From Myxococcota bacterium (GTDB lineage Bacteria > Myxococcota_A > UBA9160 > UBA6930): a DNA stretch of 64,000 nucleotides. This document shows, piece after piece, positions 56,691 through 64,000 of the stretch; position 1 is the first letter of the stretch; each line of letters starts with the position of its first letter. The stretch spans positions 1-64,000 of the forward strand of contig JANQFK010000033.1 in assembly GCA_028277885.1 (NCBI GenBank), read 5' to 3'. Under the pieces are notes generated by a model. That model did no database searches. It worked only from the letters and a program-made list of their open reading frames with translations, and had not been told where the DNA came from. The position numbers and the translations under genes were made by a program.

Positions 56691-57914
56691 GTGGCGACCT
56701 TCCGCTACCGCGGGCGCCGCGGCGGAGAGGCGGTGGTGGGCCAGATCGACGGCGCGTCGCGGGAGGCCGCCGCCGGCCAGCTCGCCGCCACGGGGATCGT
56801 CCCCATCGAGATCCAGGCCGTGGACGCCTCGTCGGACGTCCTGGCCCAGCTGAAGGCGCGGCTCGAGCACCGGAAGGTGGGCTCCGAGGACCTGATCGTC
56901 TTCACGCGCCAGATGTACACCATGACCCGCGCCGGCCTGCCGCTGCTGCGCGCCATCCGGGCCATCGCGGAGACGACCCAGAGCAAGACCCTGGTCGCCG
57001 CCCTCGGCGAGGTGGTGACGGACCTCGAGTCCGGTCGCGACCTCGCCGCCGCCCTGGACCGGCACCACGAGATCTTCCCGCGGATCTTCGTCAGCACGGT
57101 GCACATGGGCGAGCAGACCGGCCGCCTCGAGGAGGCCTTCGACCAGCTGGTCTCCTACCTCGAGGTGGACCGCGACACCCGCAAGCGCATCAAGGCCGCG
57201 ACCCGCTACCCGATGATCGTGATCGCGGGCATCGTGATCGGGGTGGGGATCCTGAACGTGTTCGCGATGCCGGTGTTCGCGGACATCTTCAGCGAGTTCG
57301 ACGCCGAGCTGCCCCTGCCCACCCGGATCCTGATCGGCTCCTCGGACTTCACCCGGGCCCACTGGCCCTGGCTCCTCGCCGGGGCCGCGGCCGGGCTCTT
57401 CGGCCTGCGCGCCTGGCTGCGCAGCGAGCGCGGCCGGCTGGTCTGGTCCCGGCGCAAGCTGCGCCTGCCCGTGGTCGGGAGCATCCTCGAACGGGCCACC
57501 TTCGCTCGCTTCGCGCGCACGCTCTCGCTCTCGCTGCGCTCGGGCATCCCGCTCCTCCAGGCGCTGCGGGTCGCGGCCTCGGTGGTGGACAACCACTGGC
57601 TCGAGGGGCGGCTGCTGGAGCTGCGCGAGGGCGTCGAGCGCGGCGACTCCATCACCCGGACCGCGGCGGCCAGCGGACTGTTCCCGAGCCTGGTGCTCCA
57701 GATGATGGGGATCGGCGAGGAGACGGGCTCCCTCGACGACCTGCTCCACGAGGTGGCGGTCTACTACGAGGGCGAGGTCGACTACGCGCTCAAGCGCGTC
57801 TCCGAGGCCATCGAGCCGATCCTGATCGTGGCCATCGGCGGGCTGGTGCTGCTGCTGGCCCTGGGCGTCTACCTCCCGATGTGGGACCTGGCCGGTGCAG
57901 CGCGCGGGGCGTAG
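56691..57914 (+). CDS. mshG: MSHA inner-membrane platform protein MshG
   Basis: The 407-residue PilC/GspF family protein has two GspF repeats, each helical, and three membrane helices (about 173-195, 225-242, 375-397). Characteristic segments are TRQMYTMTRAGLPLLRAI, EQTGRLEEAFDQL, RTLSLSLRSGIPLLQALRVA and GEETGSLDDLLHEVA. The platform couples ATPase rotation to pilin loading. It begins 4 bp after the mshE stop with GTG. The last 20 bp overlap the GTG start of the prepilin-like gene, so the two are translationally coupled. Confidence 0.92.
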   Translation: MATFRYRGRRGGEAVVGQIDGASREAAAGQLAATGIVPIEIQAVDASSDVLAQLKARLEHRKVGSEDLIVFTRQMYTMTRAGLPLLRAIRAIAETTQSKTLVAALGEVVTDLESGRDLAAALDRHHEIFPRIFVSTVHMGEQTGRLEEAFDQLVSYLEVDRDTRKRIKAATRYPMIVIAGIVIGVGILNVFAMPVFADIFSEFDAELPLPTRILIGSSDFTRAHWPWLLAGAAAGLFGLRAWLRSERGRLVWSRRKLRLPVVGSILERATFARFARTLSLSLRSGIPLLQALRVAASVVDNHWLEGRLLELREGVERGDSITRTAAASGLFPSLVLQMMGIGEETGSLDDLLHEVAVYYEGEVDYALKRVSEAIEPILIVAIGGLVLLLALGVYLPMWDLAGAARGA

Positions 57915-58431
57915 GGCGAGCCGGGGCTTCACGCTCCTCGAGCTCGTGATCGTGATCTGCGTGATCGGGCTGCTCACGGTGATCGGCGCGCGCCGGCTGC
58001 TCGCACTGCGCGTGGAGGCCGAGCGCGCGGCCCTCACCCAGGTGGTGGGCGGGCTCCAGGCCGCGGTCTCCCTCGAGATGTTGAGCCGGGTCTCCCGGGG
58101 CGAGGACGATGCGCTCGCCGACCTGGCGGACAGCAACCCCATGGATTTGCTGGTCGAGCCGCCCTGGAGCTACCTGGGAGAGCTCGACGGCCCGGACCCC
58201 GCGCGCGTGAAGCCGGGGCGCTGGTACTTCGACCGCCGCAGCGGCCAGCTCGTCTACCGCGTGCGCTACGCGGACCGCTTCCGGAGCGCGCTGCCGGGCC
58301 CCGCCCGGGCGGCCTTCCGGGTGGAGCTGGTCTGGGACGACCGCAACGGCAACGGGCGCTTCGACCCGGGCGTGGACGGCGTGGCGGGCGCCCGACTGCG
58401 CCGCGTCGCCGACTACGGATGGGTCTCGTGA
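57895..58431 (+). CDS. type IV prepilin-like protein following mshG
   Basis: The 178-residue protein has a basic leader QRAGRRASRG and the cleavage site RG/FTLLELVIVICVIGLL with Glu5, so it is a substrate of the prepilin peptidase. The mature part contains DRNGNGRFDPGVDG, a calcium-like loop near the C-terminus, unusual for a pilin. Its position corresponds to mshF or mshB in Vibrio, but I cannot decide which, so no symbol is given. The GTG start overlaps mshG by 20 bp; without that overlap the leader would be lost. It is likely a minor pilin. Confidence 0.8.
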   Translation: MQRAGRRASRGFTLLELVIVICVIGLLTVIGARRLLALRVEAERAALTQVVGGLQAAVSLEMLSRVSRGEDDALADLADSNPMDLLVEPPWSYLGELDGPDPARVKPGRWYFDRRSGQLVYRVRYADRFRSALPGPARAAFRVELVWDDRNGNGRFDPGVDGVAGARLRRVADYGWVS

Positions 58432-58624
58432 GCGCGCAGCCGGTGCGCAGGAGGCGCCTCCAGGAGGCCCGCGCGGCGACGCTTTCGGACGCCGTTGCCG
58501 GTTGCAGCGTGCGCGGAATTTTCCGTGATCACTCTAACGTTCTCGGGCGTTTGCACCGATCCAATCCGCACCGACCCAGTCGGGAGCATCCGGTGGCGGC
58601 ACCGGTCTGCAAGGGGGAAGAGAG

Positions 58625-59098
58625 ATGAATCGCTCGCATCGCCGGTCGCAGGGCGGCTTCACCATCATCGAGCTCGTGGTCGTCATCGTGATCCTGGGGA
58701 TCCTGGCGGCCGTGGCGCTGCCGAAGTTCGCGGACCTGCGCGACGACGCCCACACGGCGAAGAACTCCGGCGCCGGCGGCGCGGTCGCCGCGGCGATGAA
58801 CATCGTGCACGCCAAGTGGCTCGCCAGCGGCAGCCCGGCCACGGTCGACCTCGAGGACGGCACCATGGTGGCGATCAACGCCACGGGCTGGCCCACCGTG
58901 GCCGCCGCGGCGGACTGCGTCACGGTCTGGACCCAGGTGCTCCAGCCGGGCAGCCCGACGGTGGCGACGGGTGCCACCGAGGACTACCAGGCGACCTTCG
59001 CCGCGCCGACCTGCACCTACACCTACGTGCCCGACGCGGCGCCGGTCCGGACCGTCACCTACAACTCGACGACCGGCGGGGTGGTGGTCACGCCCTAG
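58625..59098 (+). CDS. mshA: MSHA-type major pilin
   Basis: The 157-residue type IVa prepilin has leader MNRSHRRSQGG, cleavage site GG/FTIIELVVVIVILGILA, and Glu5 intact. The C-terminal globular part has two Cys residues (in AADCVTVW and APTCTYTY) that should form the disulfide-bounded loop of type IV pilins. It is the best candidate for the major subunit because it has the most canonical leader and sits after a 193-bp gap, so it may have its own transcript. The gap contains an AT-richer patch with a possible -10 (TCTAAC, 58533-58538) but no clear -35. GGGGGAAGAGAG precedes the ATG. Confidence 0.87.
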   Translation: MNRSHRRSQGGFTIIELVVVIVILGILAAVALPKFADLRDDAHTAKNSGAGGAVAAAMNIVHAKWLASGSPATVDLEDGTMVAINATGWPTVAAAADCVTVWTQVLQPGSPTVATGATEDYQATFAAPTCTYTYVPDAAPVRTVTYNSTTGGVVVTP

Positions 59099-59138
59099 GG
59101 CGGGACCCTCGCGTCGCGAAAGCACGGGGCGGCACCCC

Positions 59139-59621
59139 ATGGGCCCGACCCCCCGGCGGGCGGGGTTCACCGTCGTCGAGCTCGTCGTGGTGATCGTGAT
59201 CCTCGGCGTGCTCGCCTCGACGGCGGTGCCCCGCTTCTTCGGCCGGCGCGACCTCGACGAGCGCCTCTTCTCCGACGACCTGCTGTCGGCGCTGCGCTAC
59301 GCCCAGAAGCTAGCCGTGGGCTCGGGCTGCGACGTCCAGGTGACGATCACCGGCGCCGGCTACTCGTTGCTCCAGAGGACGGGCTGCCGCACCGGGGCCT
59401 TCGCGGCGGCGGTGCCCCACCCCGGCGGGGCCGACCCCACCTACACCGGCGCCCCGCCCGCGGGAACCGTGGTGGCACCCAGCACCAGCCCGGTGGTCTT
59501 CGACCCGCTGGGCCGGGCGCGCAACGCCGCCCTCGCGGTGACGGACGTGAGCATCGGCGTCGGCCCGCGGACCCTGCTCGTGGTGGGAGAGACCGGCTTC
59601 GCCCACGACCCGGCGCTGTGA
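59139..59621 (+). CDS. mshC: MSHA minor prepilin MshC
   Basis: The 160-residue prepilin has leader MGPTPRRAG, cleavage site AG/FTVVELVVVIVILGVLASTA, and Glu5 present. The mature domain has two Cys residues (GSGCDVQV, QRTGCRTG). Its position between mshA and mshD fits MshC. The ATG at 59139 has a poor GC-rich ribosome site, and its stop overlaps the GTG start of mshD. Confidence 0.82.
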   Translation: MGPTPRRAGFTVVELVVVIVILGVLASTAVPRFFGRRDLDERLFSDDLLSALRYAQKLAVGSGCDVQVTITGAGYSLLQRTGCRTGAFAAAVPHPGGADPTYTGAPPAGTVVAPSTSPVVFDPLGRARNAALAVTDVSIGVGPRTLLVVGETGFAHDPAL

Positions 59622-60118
59622 CGGTGCGGCGCGCGGCGGACACGAGACGCGGCGAGCGTGGCGCGACGCTGATCGAGCTGGTGATCAGCATCGTGGTGAT
59701 CGGGATCGCGGTCTCGGGGAGCCTGCTGGCGGTGAACCACGTGGTGGCGCGGAGCGCCGACCCCATGCTCCAGCACCAGGCCTCGGCGATCGCCGAGGCG
59801 TACCTCGAGGAGATCCTGGCCCGGCCCTTCGCGGACCCCGACGGCGGCGCGGTGTGCGGCGCCCCCGAGGCGAGCCGCGACCTCTTCGACGACGTGTGCG
59901 ACTACGACGGGCTCGACGACGTCGGCGCCCGCAGCCAGGACGACACCGCGGTGGCGGGCCTCGGCGCCTACCGGGTGCGCGTCGACGTCGACCCGGCGGC
60001 GAGCCTGAACGGGCTGACGGGGGCCGCCAACGTGCTGCGCGTCGACGTCCGCGTGAACCACACCCAGGCCGCCCTGGGGATCGACCTCACCCTGAGCGGC
60101 TACCGGACGAGCTACTGA
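59618..60118 (+). CDS. mshD: MSHA minor prepilin MshD
   Basis: The 166-residue prepilin-like protein has cleavage site RG/ATLIELVISIVVIGIAVSG, with Ala instead of Phe at +1 and Glu5 present. The mature region has two Cys (GAVCGAPEA, DDVCDYDG) and is acidic. It corresponds to MshD, which with MshC, MshO and MshP forms the tip or initiation complex of the pilus. GTG start overlaps mshC by 4 bp; its TGA shares one base with the mshO ATG. Confidence 0.82.
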   Translation: MTVRRAADTRRGERGATLIELVISIVVIGIAVSGSLLAVNHVVARSADPMLQHQASAIAEAYLEEILARPFADPDGGAVCGAPEASRDLFDDVCDYDGLDDVGARSQDDTAVAGLGAYRVRVDVDPAASLNGLTGAANVLRVDVRVNHTQAALGIDLTLSGYRTSY

Positions 60119-61017
60119 TGCGAGGGACCGGACGCATTCGGCGACGCCGCGCCGGGGCCACGCTGATCGAGCTCGTCGTGGTGCTCGCCATCACCGCGAT
60201 CCTGGCCGGCGGCATGGCGGTCTTCCTGACCAAGCCCATGGAGGGCTACCGGGACCTCACGCGCCGCGCACGCCTGGTGGAGATGGCCGAGGGCGCGCTG
60301 CGCCGCATCGCCCGGGACGGGCGTCGTGCGCTCCCCAACAGCCTGCGGGTGGCCGGTGGGGGCACGGCCCTCGAGATGCTCCACGTCGCCGAGGGCATGA
60401 AGTACCGCCGCGAGGAGGAGGGGGGCGTCACCCCGGTCCACGTCGGCGACACGGACTGGCTCACCTTCGCGATCGGTGGCGACGACCAGTGGAACCTGCT
60501 CGGGACCCTCCAGGCGCTCTCCTTCAGCTACGGGGTGGCGCTGCCCGCGGGCACCCGGGTGGCGATCCACCCCACGGGCCCGGGCGTCTACGCCGACGCC
60601 GCGCTCGGCTCGAGCCCCGGCACCATCACGCCGGCCGGCACCTCGGTGACGGTGCTCCCCGACGGCGACGAGGACCAGCTGCGGCTCTCGTCGCTCTTCG
60701 AGTTCCAGTTCGAGTCGCCCCGCCAGCGGCTCTACGTCGTGGACACGCCGGTCACGTACCTGTGCGACACCGGGGCCGAGACGCTCACGCGCTTCGACGC
60801 CTACCCCATCGTGCAGGGCCAGCCCACGGCGCCGGGGGTCGCGCCGCTCTCCGGGGCGTCGAGCGCGCTGGTCGCGAAGCGGGTGACGGCCTGCACGTTC
60901 ACCTGGCAGCCCGGCACGCCCCAGCGCAGCGGCGTCCTCAGCGTGGAGCTCACCCTCGCCGAGGCGGGGGAGCAGATCCGCCTGCTCCACCAGATCCACG
61001 TGGAGAACGCACCGTGA
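60118..61017 (+). CDS. mshO: MSHA minor prepilin MshO
   Basis: The 299-residue prepilin has leader RGTGRIRRRRAG, cleavage AG/ATLIELVVVLAITAILAGG with Glu5, and a large C-terminal domain (RIARDGRRALPNSLRVAGGG, then LRLSSLFEFQFESPRQRLYV). The size and order match MshO, the MSHA counterpart of the large minor pilin PilW or GspJ. The stop overlaps the GTG of mshP (GTGA). Confidence 0.85.
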   Translation: MRGTGRIRRRRAGATLIELVVVLAITAILAGGMAVFLTKPMEGYRDLTRRARLVEMAEGALRRIARDGRRALPNSLRVAGGGTALEMLHVAEGMKYRREEEGGVTPVHVGDTDWLTFAIGGDDQWNLLGTLQALSFSYGVALPAGTRVAIHPTGPGVYADAALGSSPGTITPAGTSVTVLPDGDEDQLRLSSLFEFQFESPRQRLYVVDTPVTYLCDTGAETLTRFDAYPIVQGQPTAPGVAPLSGASSALVAKRVTACTFTWQPGTPQRSGVLSVELTLAEAGEQIRLLHQIHVENAP

Positions 61018-61433
61018 GGCGGGGCGAGGGCGGCTTCAGCCTGGTGAGCGCGATCTTCCTGCTGGTGATGATCACCGCGGCCGGGGCCTTCATGGTGCGG
61101 GTCTCGGGGGTGCAGCGCACCACCACCACCTTCGCGCTGCTCGGCCCCAAGGCCTACCACGCGGCCCGCAGCGGCATCGAGTGGAACCTGCACCGGGCCC
61201 TCACGGTGCCGGGGAGCTGCCCGGTGGGCCCGCCCACCACCACGAGCTTCGCCCTCACCGAGGGCGGGCTCGCCGGCTTCGCCGTGACGGTGACCTGTGA
61301 GAGCGAGATCCACGTGGAGGGCGCGAGCACGGAGACCCTCTACCGGTTCACCTCCCTCGCGGAGTGGGGCGCCTTCGGCGACCGGGACTACGTCTCCCGG
61401 CGGCTCGAGACGAGGATCACCGATGCGAGCTAG
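61014..61433 (+). CDS. mshP: MSHA minor pilin-like protein MshP
   Basis: The 139-residue protein has leader RRGEGG, site GG/FSLVSAIFLLVMITAAGA, and no Glu at +5 (Ser instead). The loss of Glu5 is typical of MshP/PilX/GspK-like tip subunits, which need not dock to a preceding subunit. Only two Cys are present (GSCPVG, VTCESE). It is coupled to mshO, and its last 11 bp overlap the mshQ start. Confidence 0.82.
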   Translation: MRRGEGGFSLVSAIFLLVMITAAGAFMVRVSGVQRTTTTFALLGPKAYHAARSGIEWNLHRALTVPGSCPVGPPTTTSFALTEGGLAGFAVTVTCESEIHVEGASTETLYRFTSLAEWGAFGDRDYVSRRLETRITDAS

Positions 61434-64000
61434 GGGGGCCCTGCTCGGAGTGCTGCTCGTGCTGGGCCTCGCCGCGCCCGCGACGGCCGTGGACTACTAC
61501 GTGCGCACCACGGGGAGCAACGCGAACAGCGGGCTCTCGCCGGCGAACGCCTGGCGCACGGTGGTGCACGCGGCCCTCCAGGCGGGGGCCGGGGACACGG
61601 TCTACGTCGGCGCCGGCACCTACAGCGGCCGGATCCGGCCCTCGAACGACGGCACCTCGGGCTCGCCGGTGCGCTTCCAGGCCGACACCACCGGCGCCTT
61701 CACCGGGGACGCCGGGACGGTGGTGCTCACCAGCACCCAGAACCCCGTGCTCGACGTGAGCTTCGACCAGCACCAGCACTGGGTGGGCTTCACGATCCGG
61801 GCCGGAAGCTCGAGCGCCGTCTGGTGGCAGGACTCCACGGGGGGGCGCCTCGAGGACTGCGTGATCGAGGACGGCTCGGGCGACAACGTCTACGTCGACG
61901 ACGCGGACCTCGCGATCCGCCGCTGCATCATCCGCGACGGCAACAAGGGCGTGCGAATCGACGACGACTCGAACGTCACCCTGGTGAACGTGCTGATCCA
62001 CGACCACGGCAACGACGGCATCGACGTGAACGACGAGAGCAGCGAGGTCACGGCCTGGCACATCACGGTCTCGGACAGCGGCGACGACGCCATCGACTCC
62101 TACGCGGACCCCTTCGTGCTGCGCAACTCGATCGTGGTCTTCTCGGGGGACGACGGCCTGGCCGAGCGCGGCGGCGGCGACTTCCAGAACTCGTACAACA
62201 TCATCCACGGTCACGGGGACGACGACTACAACGGCACCTCGGCCGGGACCGGGGAGATCGACCAGGACCCGCTGTTCCTGAACCGGGCCGGCGACGACTA
62301 CCACGTGGACCCGTCCTCGCCGGCCGTGGACGCGGGCCTCGACGGCAGCGCGCTCACCAGCGTGGACCTCGAGGGCGCGTCGCGCCCCCAGGGCTCGGGC
62401 TGGGACCTGGGGGCCTACGAGGTCGGGGCCAGCGAGCACTTCGCGATCGCCCACGACGGCGCGGCCGTCGCCTGCACGGTGGAGAACGTGACGATCACGC
62501 GCCACGGGCCCACCCATGCGACGGACCCGAGCTACACGGGCACGATCACGGTCTCGACGGACACGGGCAACGGCGACTGGTCCCTCGTCACGGGCGCCGG
62601 GACCCTGGTGAACGCCGGCAGCGGGGTCGCCACCTACACCTACTCGCTCGCGGACGCGGGCAGCGTGGTGCTGGGCTTCGTCGACCCCATCGGCGAGACC
62701 GTGGACTTCGACGTGGTCGACGGGGGCGGGGCGACCGAGGCCACGGGCGAGGACCCGGCCCTGGTGGTGGCCGGCGGCGCCACGGACGACTACCGCGACG
62801 ACTTCACCGTCGCGTCCCTGACCAACCAGGACGGCACCCTGCTCTGGGCCGGGCCGTGGATCGAGACCGACGTCGGCTCCGGCCCGACCACGGGCAACGC
62901 GCGGGTCAACGGCGGCGACCTCGTGCTCGAGGACTGGACCAACACGGACCTCGACATCGCCTGGGAGCGGGAGGTGGACCTGAGCGGCCACACCTCCGCG
63001 ACGCTCCTCTTCGACTTCCGCACGACCTCGGGCGTGGACTCGAACGACGCCGTCTTCGTGGACGTCTCGACCAACGGCGGCGGCAGCTGGACGGTGCTCG
63101 AGCGCATCACGGGCCTCTCGGGCGCGGTCTCGGGCTCGCGCAGCTACGACCTCACGCCGTACCGGTCCGTGAACACCCGCGTGCGCCTGCGGGTGGACGG
63201 GCTGAACGGCACCGGCGGGACGAGCTGCTGCTACGGCGCGTCGAACGAGGAGTTCCGGGTGGCGTTCCTGGAGATCGAGGTGCCGGCGGCCTCGACCTGC
63301 GGCCCGGACCACTTCTCGATCTCCCACGACGGCAGCGGCGTCAACTGCCAGGCCGAGAACGTCACCATCGCGGCCCACGACACCGGCCACAACGTGGACA
63401 CCACCTACACCGGGACCATCACGCTCTCGACCTCCACGGGGCGCGGCGACTGGAGCCTGGTGACCGGCACCGGGGTGCTGGTGAACTCGGGGGGCGGTGC
63501 GGGCACCTACACCTTCCGCGGCGGCGACGCGGGCGAGGTGGTGCTCGGCTTCCTCGACACCTTCGCCGAGACCGTGAACCTCGACGTCACCGACGGGAGC
63601 TCGAGCGAGGACCCCGGCGAGGACCCGGACCTGGTGATCGGGACCGCGGGCTTCTCGTTCCTCGCCGACGGCGTGGCGAGCGCGATCGGGACCCAGATCG
63701 GGGGCAAGCCCTCGAGCCTGGCGCCGGGCGCCCAGAGCCTCGAGCTCGAGGCGATCCGCACCAGCGACGCCACCGGGGCCTGCGAGGCCGCGCTCACCGG
63801 CGCGAACCCGATCGAGCTGGCGTTCACCTGCGAGAGCCCCGCGACCTGCGCCGGTGCCCAGGTGACGGTGAACGGGAGCGCCGTGGCGGCGAACCCCGCC
63901 GGATCGCCCGGCGCCTGGACGGCGGTGAGCCTCGACTTCGGCTCGGACACCGACACCACGGCGCCGGTCGTGATCGCCTATCCCGACGTGGGCCGCATCC
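61423..64000 (+). CDS. mshQ: MshQ-like large surface protein with beta-helix, C-terminus outside window
   Basis: The first 859 residues are in the window and no stop is reached. A signal peptide (ALLGVLLVLGLAAPATA) leads into a right-handed beta-helix-like region (about 22-335: DYYVRTTGSNANSGLSPANA, GDTVYVGAGTYSGRI, then repeated short strands ending in SRPQGSGWDLGAYEVG). Two copies of an MshQ-type module of about 100 residues follow (338-433 and 629-725). Each opens with HFAIAHDG or HFSISHDG and contains GDWSLVTG and VVLGF. Between them lies a lectin- or MAM-like beta-sandwich segment (about 455-625). After module 2 the MshQ-type sequence continues. It is probably the adhesin or cap secreted with the pilus. 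It overlaps mshP by 11 bp. Confidence 0.8.
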   Translation, partial: MRARGALLGVLLVLGLAAPATAVDYYVRTTGSNANSGLSPANAWRTVVHAALQAGAGDTVYVGAGTYSGRIRPSNDGTSGSPVRFQADTTGAFTGDAGTVVLTSTQNPVLDVSFDQHQHWVGFTIRAGSSSAVWWQDSTGGRLEDCVIEDGSGDNVYVDDADLAIRRCIIRDGNKGVRIDDDSNVTLVNVLIHDHGNDGIDVNDESSEVTAWHITVSDSGDDAIDSYADPFVLRNSIVVFSGDDGLAERGGGDFQNSYNIIHGHGDDDYNGTSAGTGEIDQDPLFLNRAGDDYHVDPSSPAVDAGLDGSALTSVDLEGASRPQGSGWDLGAYEVGASEHFAIAHDGAAVACTVENVTITRHGPTHATDPSYTGTITVSTDTGNGDWSLVTGAGTLVNAGSGVATYTYSLADAGSVVLGFVDPIGETVDFDVVDGGGATEATGEDPALVVAGGATDDYRDDFTVASLTNQDGTLLWAGPWIETDVGSGPTTGNARVNGGDLVLEDWTNTDLDIAWEREVDLSGHTSATLLFDFRTTSGVDSNDAVFVDVSTNGGGSWTVLERITGLSGAVSGSRSYDLTPYRSVNTRVRLRVDGLNGTGGTSCCYGASNEEFRVAFLEIEVPAASTCGPDHFSISHDGSGVNCQAENVTIAAHDTGHNVDTTYTGTITLSTSTGRGDWSLVTGTGVLVNSGGGAGTYTFRGGDAGEVVLGFLDTFAETVNLDVTDGSSSEDPGEDPDLVIGTAGFSFLADGVASAIGTQIGGKPSSLAPGAQSLELEAIRTSDATGACEAALTGANPIELAFTCESPATCAGAQVTVNGSAVAANPAGSPGAWTAVSLDFGSDTDTTAPVVIAYPDVGRI

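Noticed and set aside
58419..58628. A short frame between the prepilin-like gene and mshA
   Set aside because: The product is Arg/His-rich with no signal or domain, lies in the leader of mshA, and has no ribosome binding site.

Overview
The window is very G+C-rich (roughly 70% by eye), densely coded, and starts many genes with GTG or TTG. It holds only chromosomal-type genes; I saw no transposase, integrase, phage gene, CRISPR array, tRNA or rRNA. The mix suggests a free-living, Gram-negative, diderm, aerobic bacterium of the deltaproteobacterial grade (Myxococcota/Binatota-like lineages) rather than a gammaproteobacterium. It includes giant DUF1302 outer-membrane proteins with DUF1329, an MSHA pilus locus, a PEP-CTERM protein, LL-diaminopimelate aminotransferase, SCO-type copper chaperone and thiolase/acyl-CoA ligase. 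That placement is inference.

Region 1 (1-16.1 kb) is an outer-membrane island. After the 5' part of a sensor histidine kinase there are four DUF1302 paralogs on the minus strand (947-1232 residues, nearly double the family size I know). A DUF1329 gene lies in the opposite orientation between the first and second. The fourth is led by a clear sigma-70-type promoter enclosed in a perfect inverted repeat. These proteins probably handle hydrophobic substrates at or across the outer membrane.

Region 2 (16.1-48 kb) is mixed housekeeping and metabolism: topoisomerase III with a histone-like lysine tail, a nucleoside phosphorylase, an FG-GAP lipoprotein, hisS, speA, a thiolase plus ADP-forming acyl-CoA ligase operon, an alanine/sodium symporter and a PEP-CTERM protein. 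A three-gene run follows: alkylglycerone-phosphate-synthase-like flavoprotein, RetSat/CrtI-like flavoprotein and dapL. Next come a lipoprotein coupled to an M48 protease, a group-2 sigma factor, ettA, a lone molybdopterin oxidoreductase, a beta-hydroxyacid dehydrogenase, a histidine phosphatase, and an SCO-thiO-small-membrane-protein operon.

Region 3 (48.1 kb to the end) is a nearly complete MSHA-type IV pilus operon in canonical order: mshI, J, K, L, M, N, E, G, a prepilin-like gene, mshA, C, D, O, P and a truncated mshQ. It is headed by a small XRE-type regulator. Most junctions are ATGA/GTGA stop-start overlaps, so the machine is probably translated as one coupled unit. MshL is the secretin, MshK/J/I/N the connecting and assembly-platform parts, MshE (with a c-di-GMP-type N-terminal domain) and MshG the motor and platform, and MshM an ExeA-like ATPase. 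MshA is the major pilin, the other prepilins are minor or tip subunits, and MshQ is a large, modular putative tip or surface adhesin. The prepilin peptidase is not in the window.
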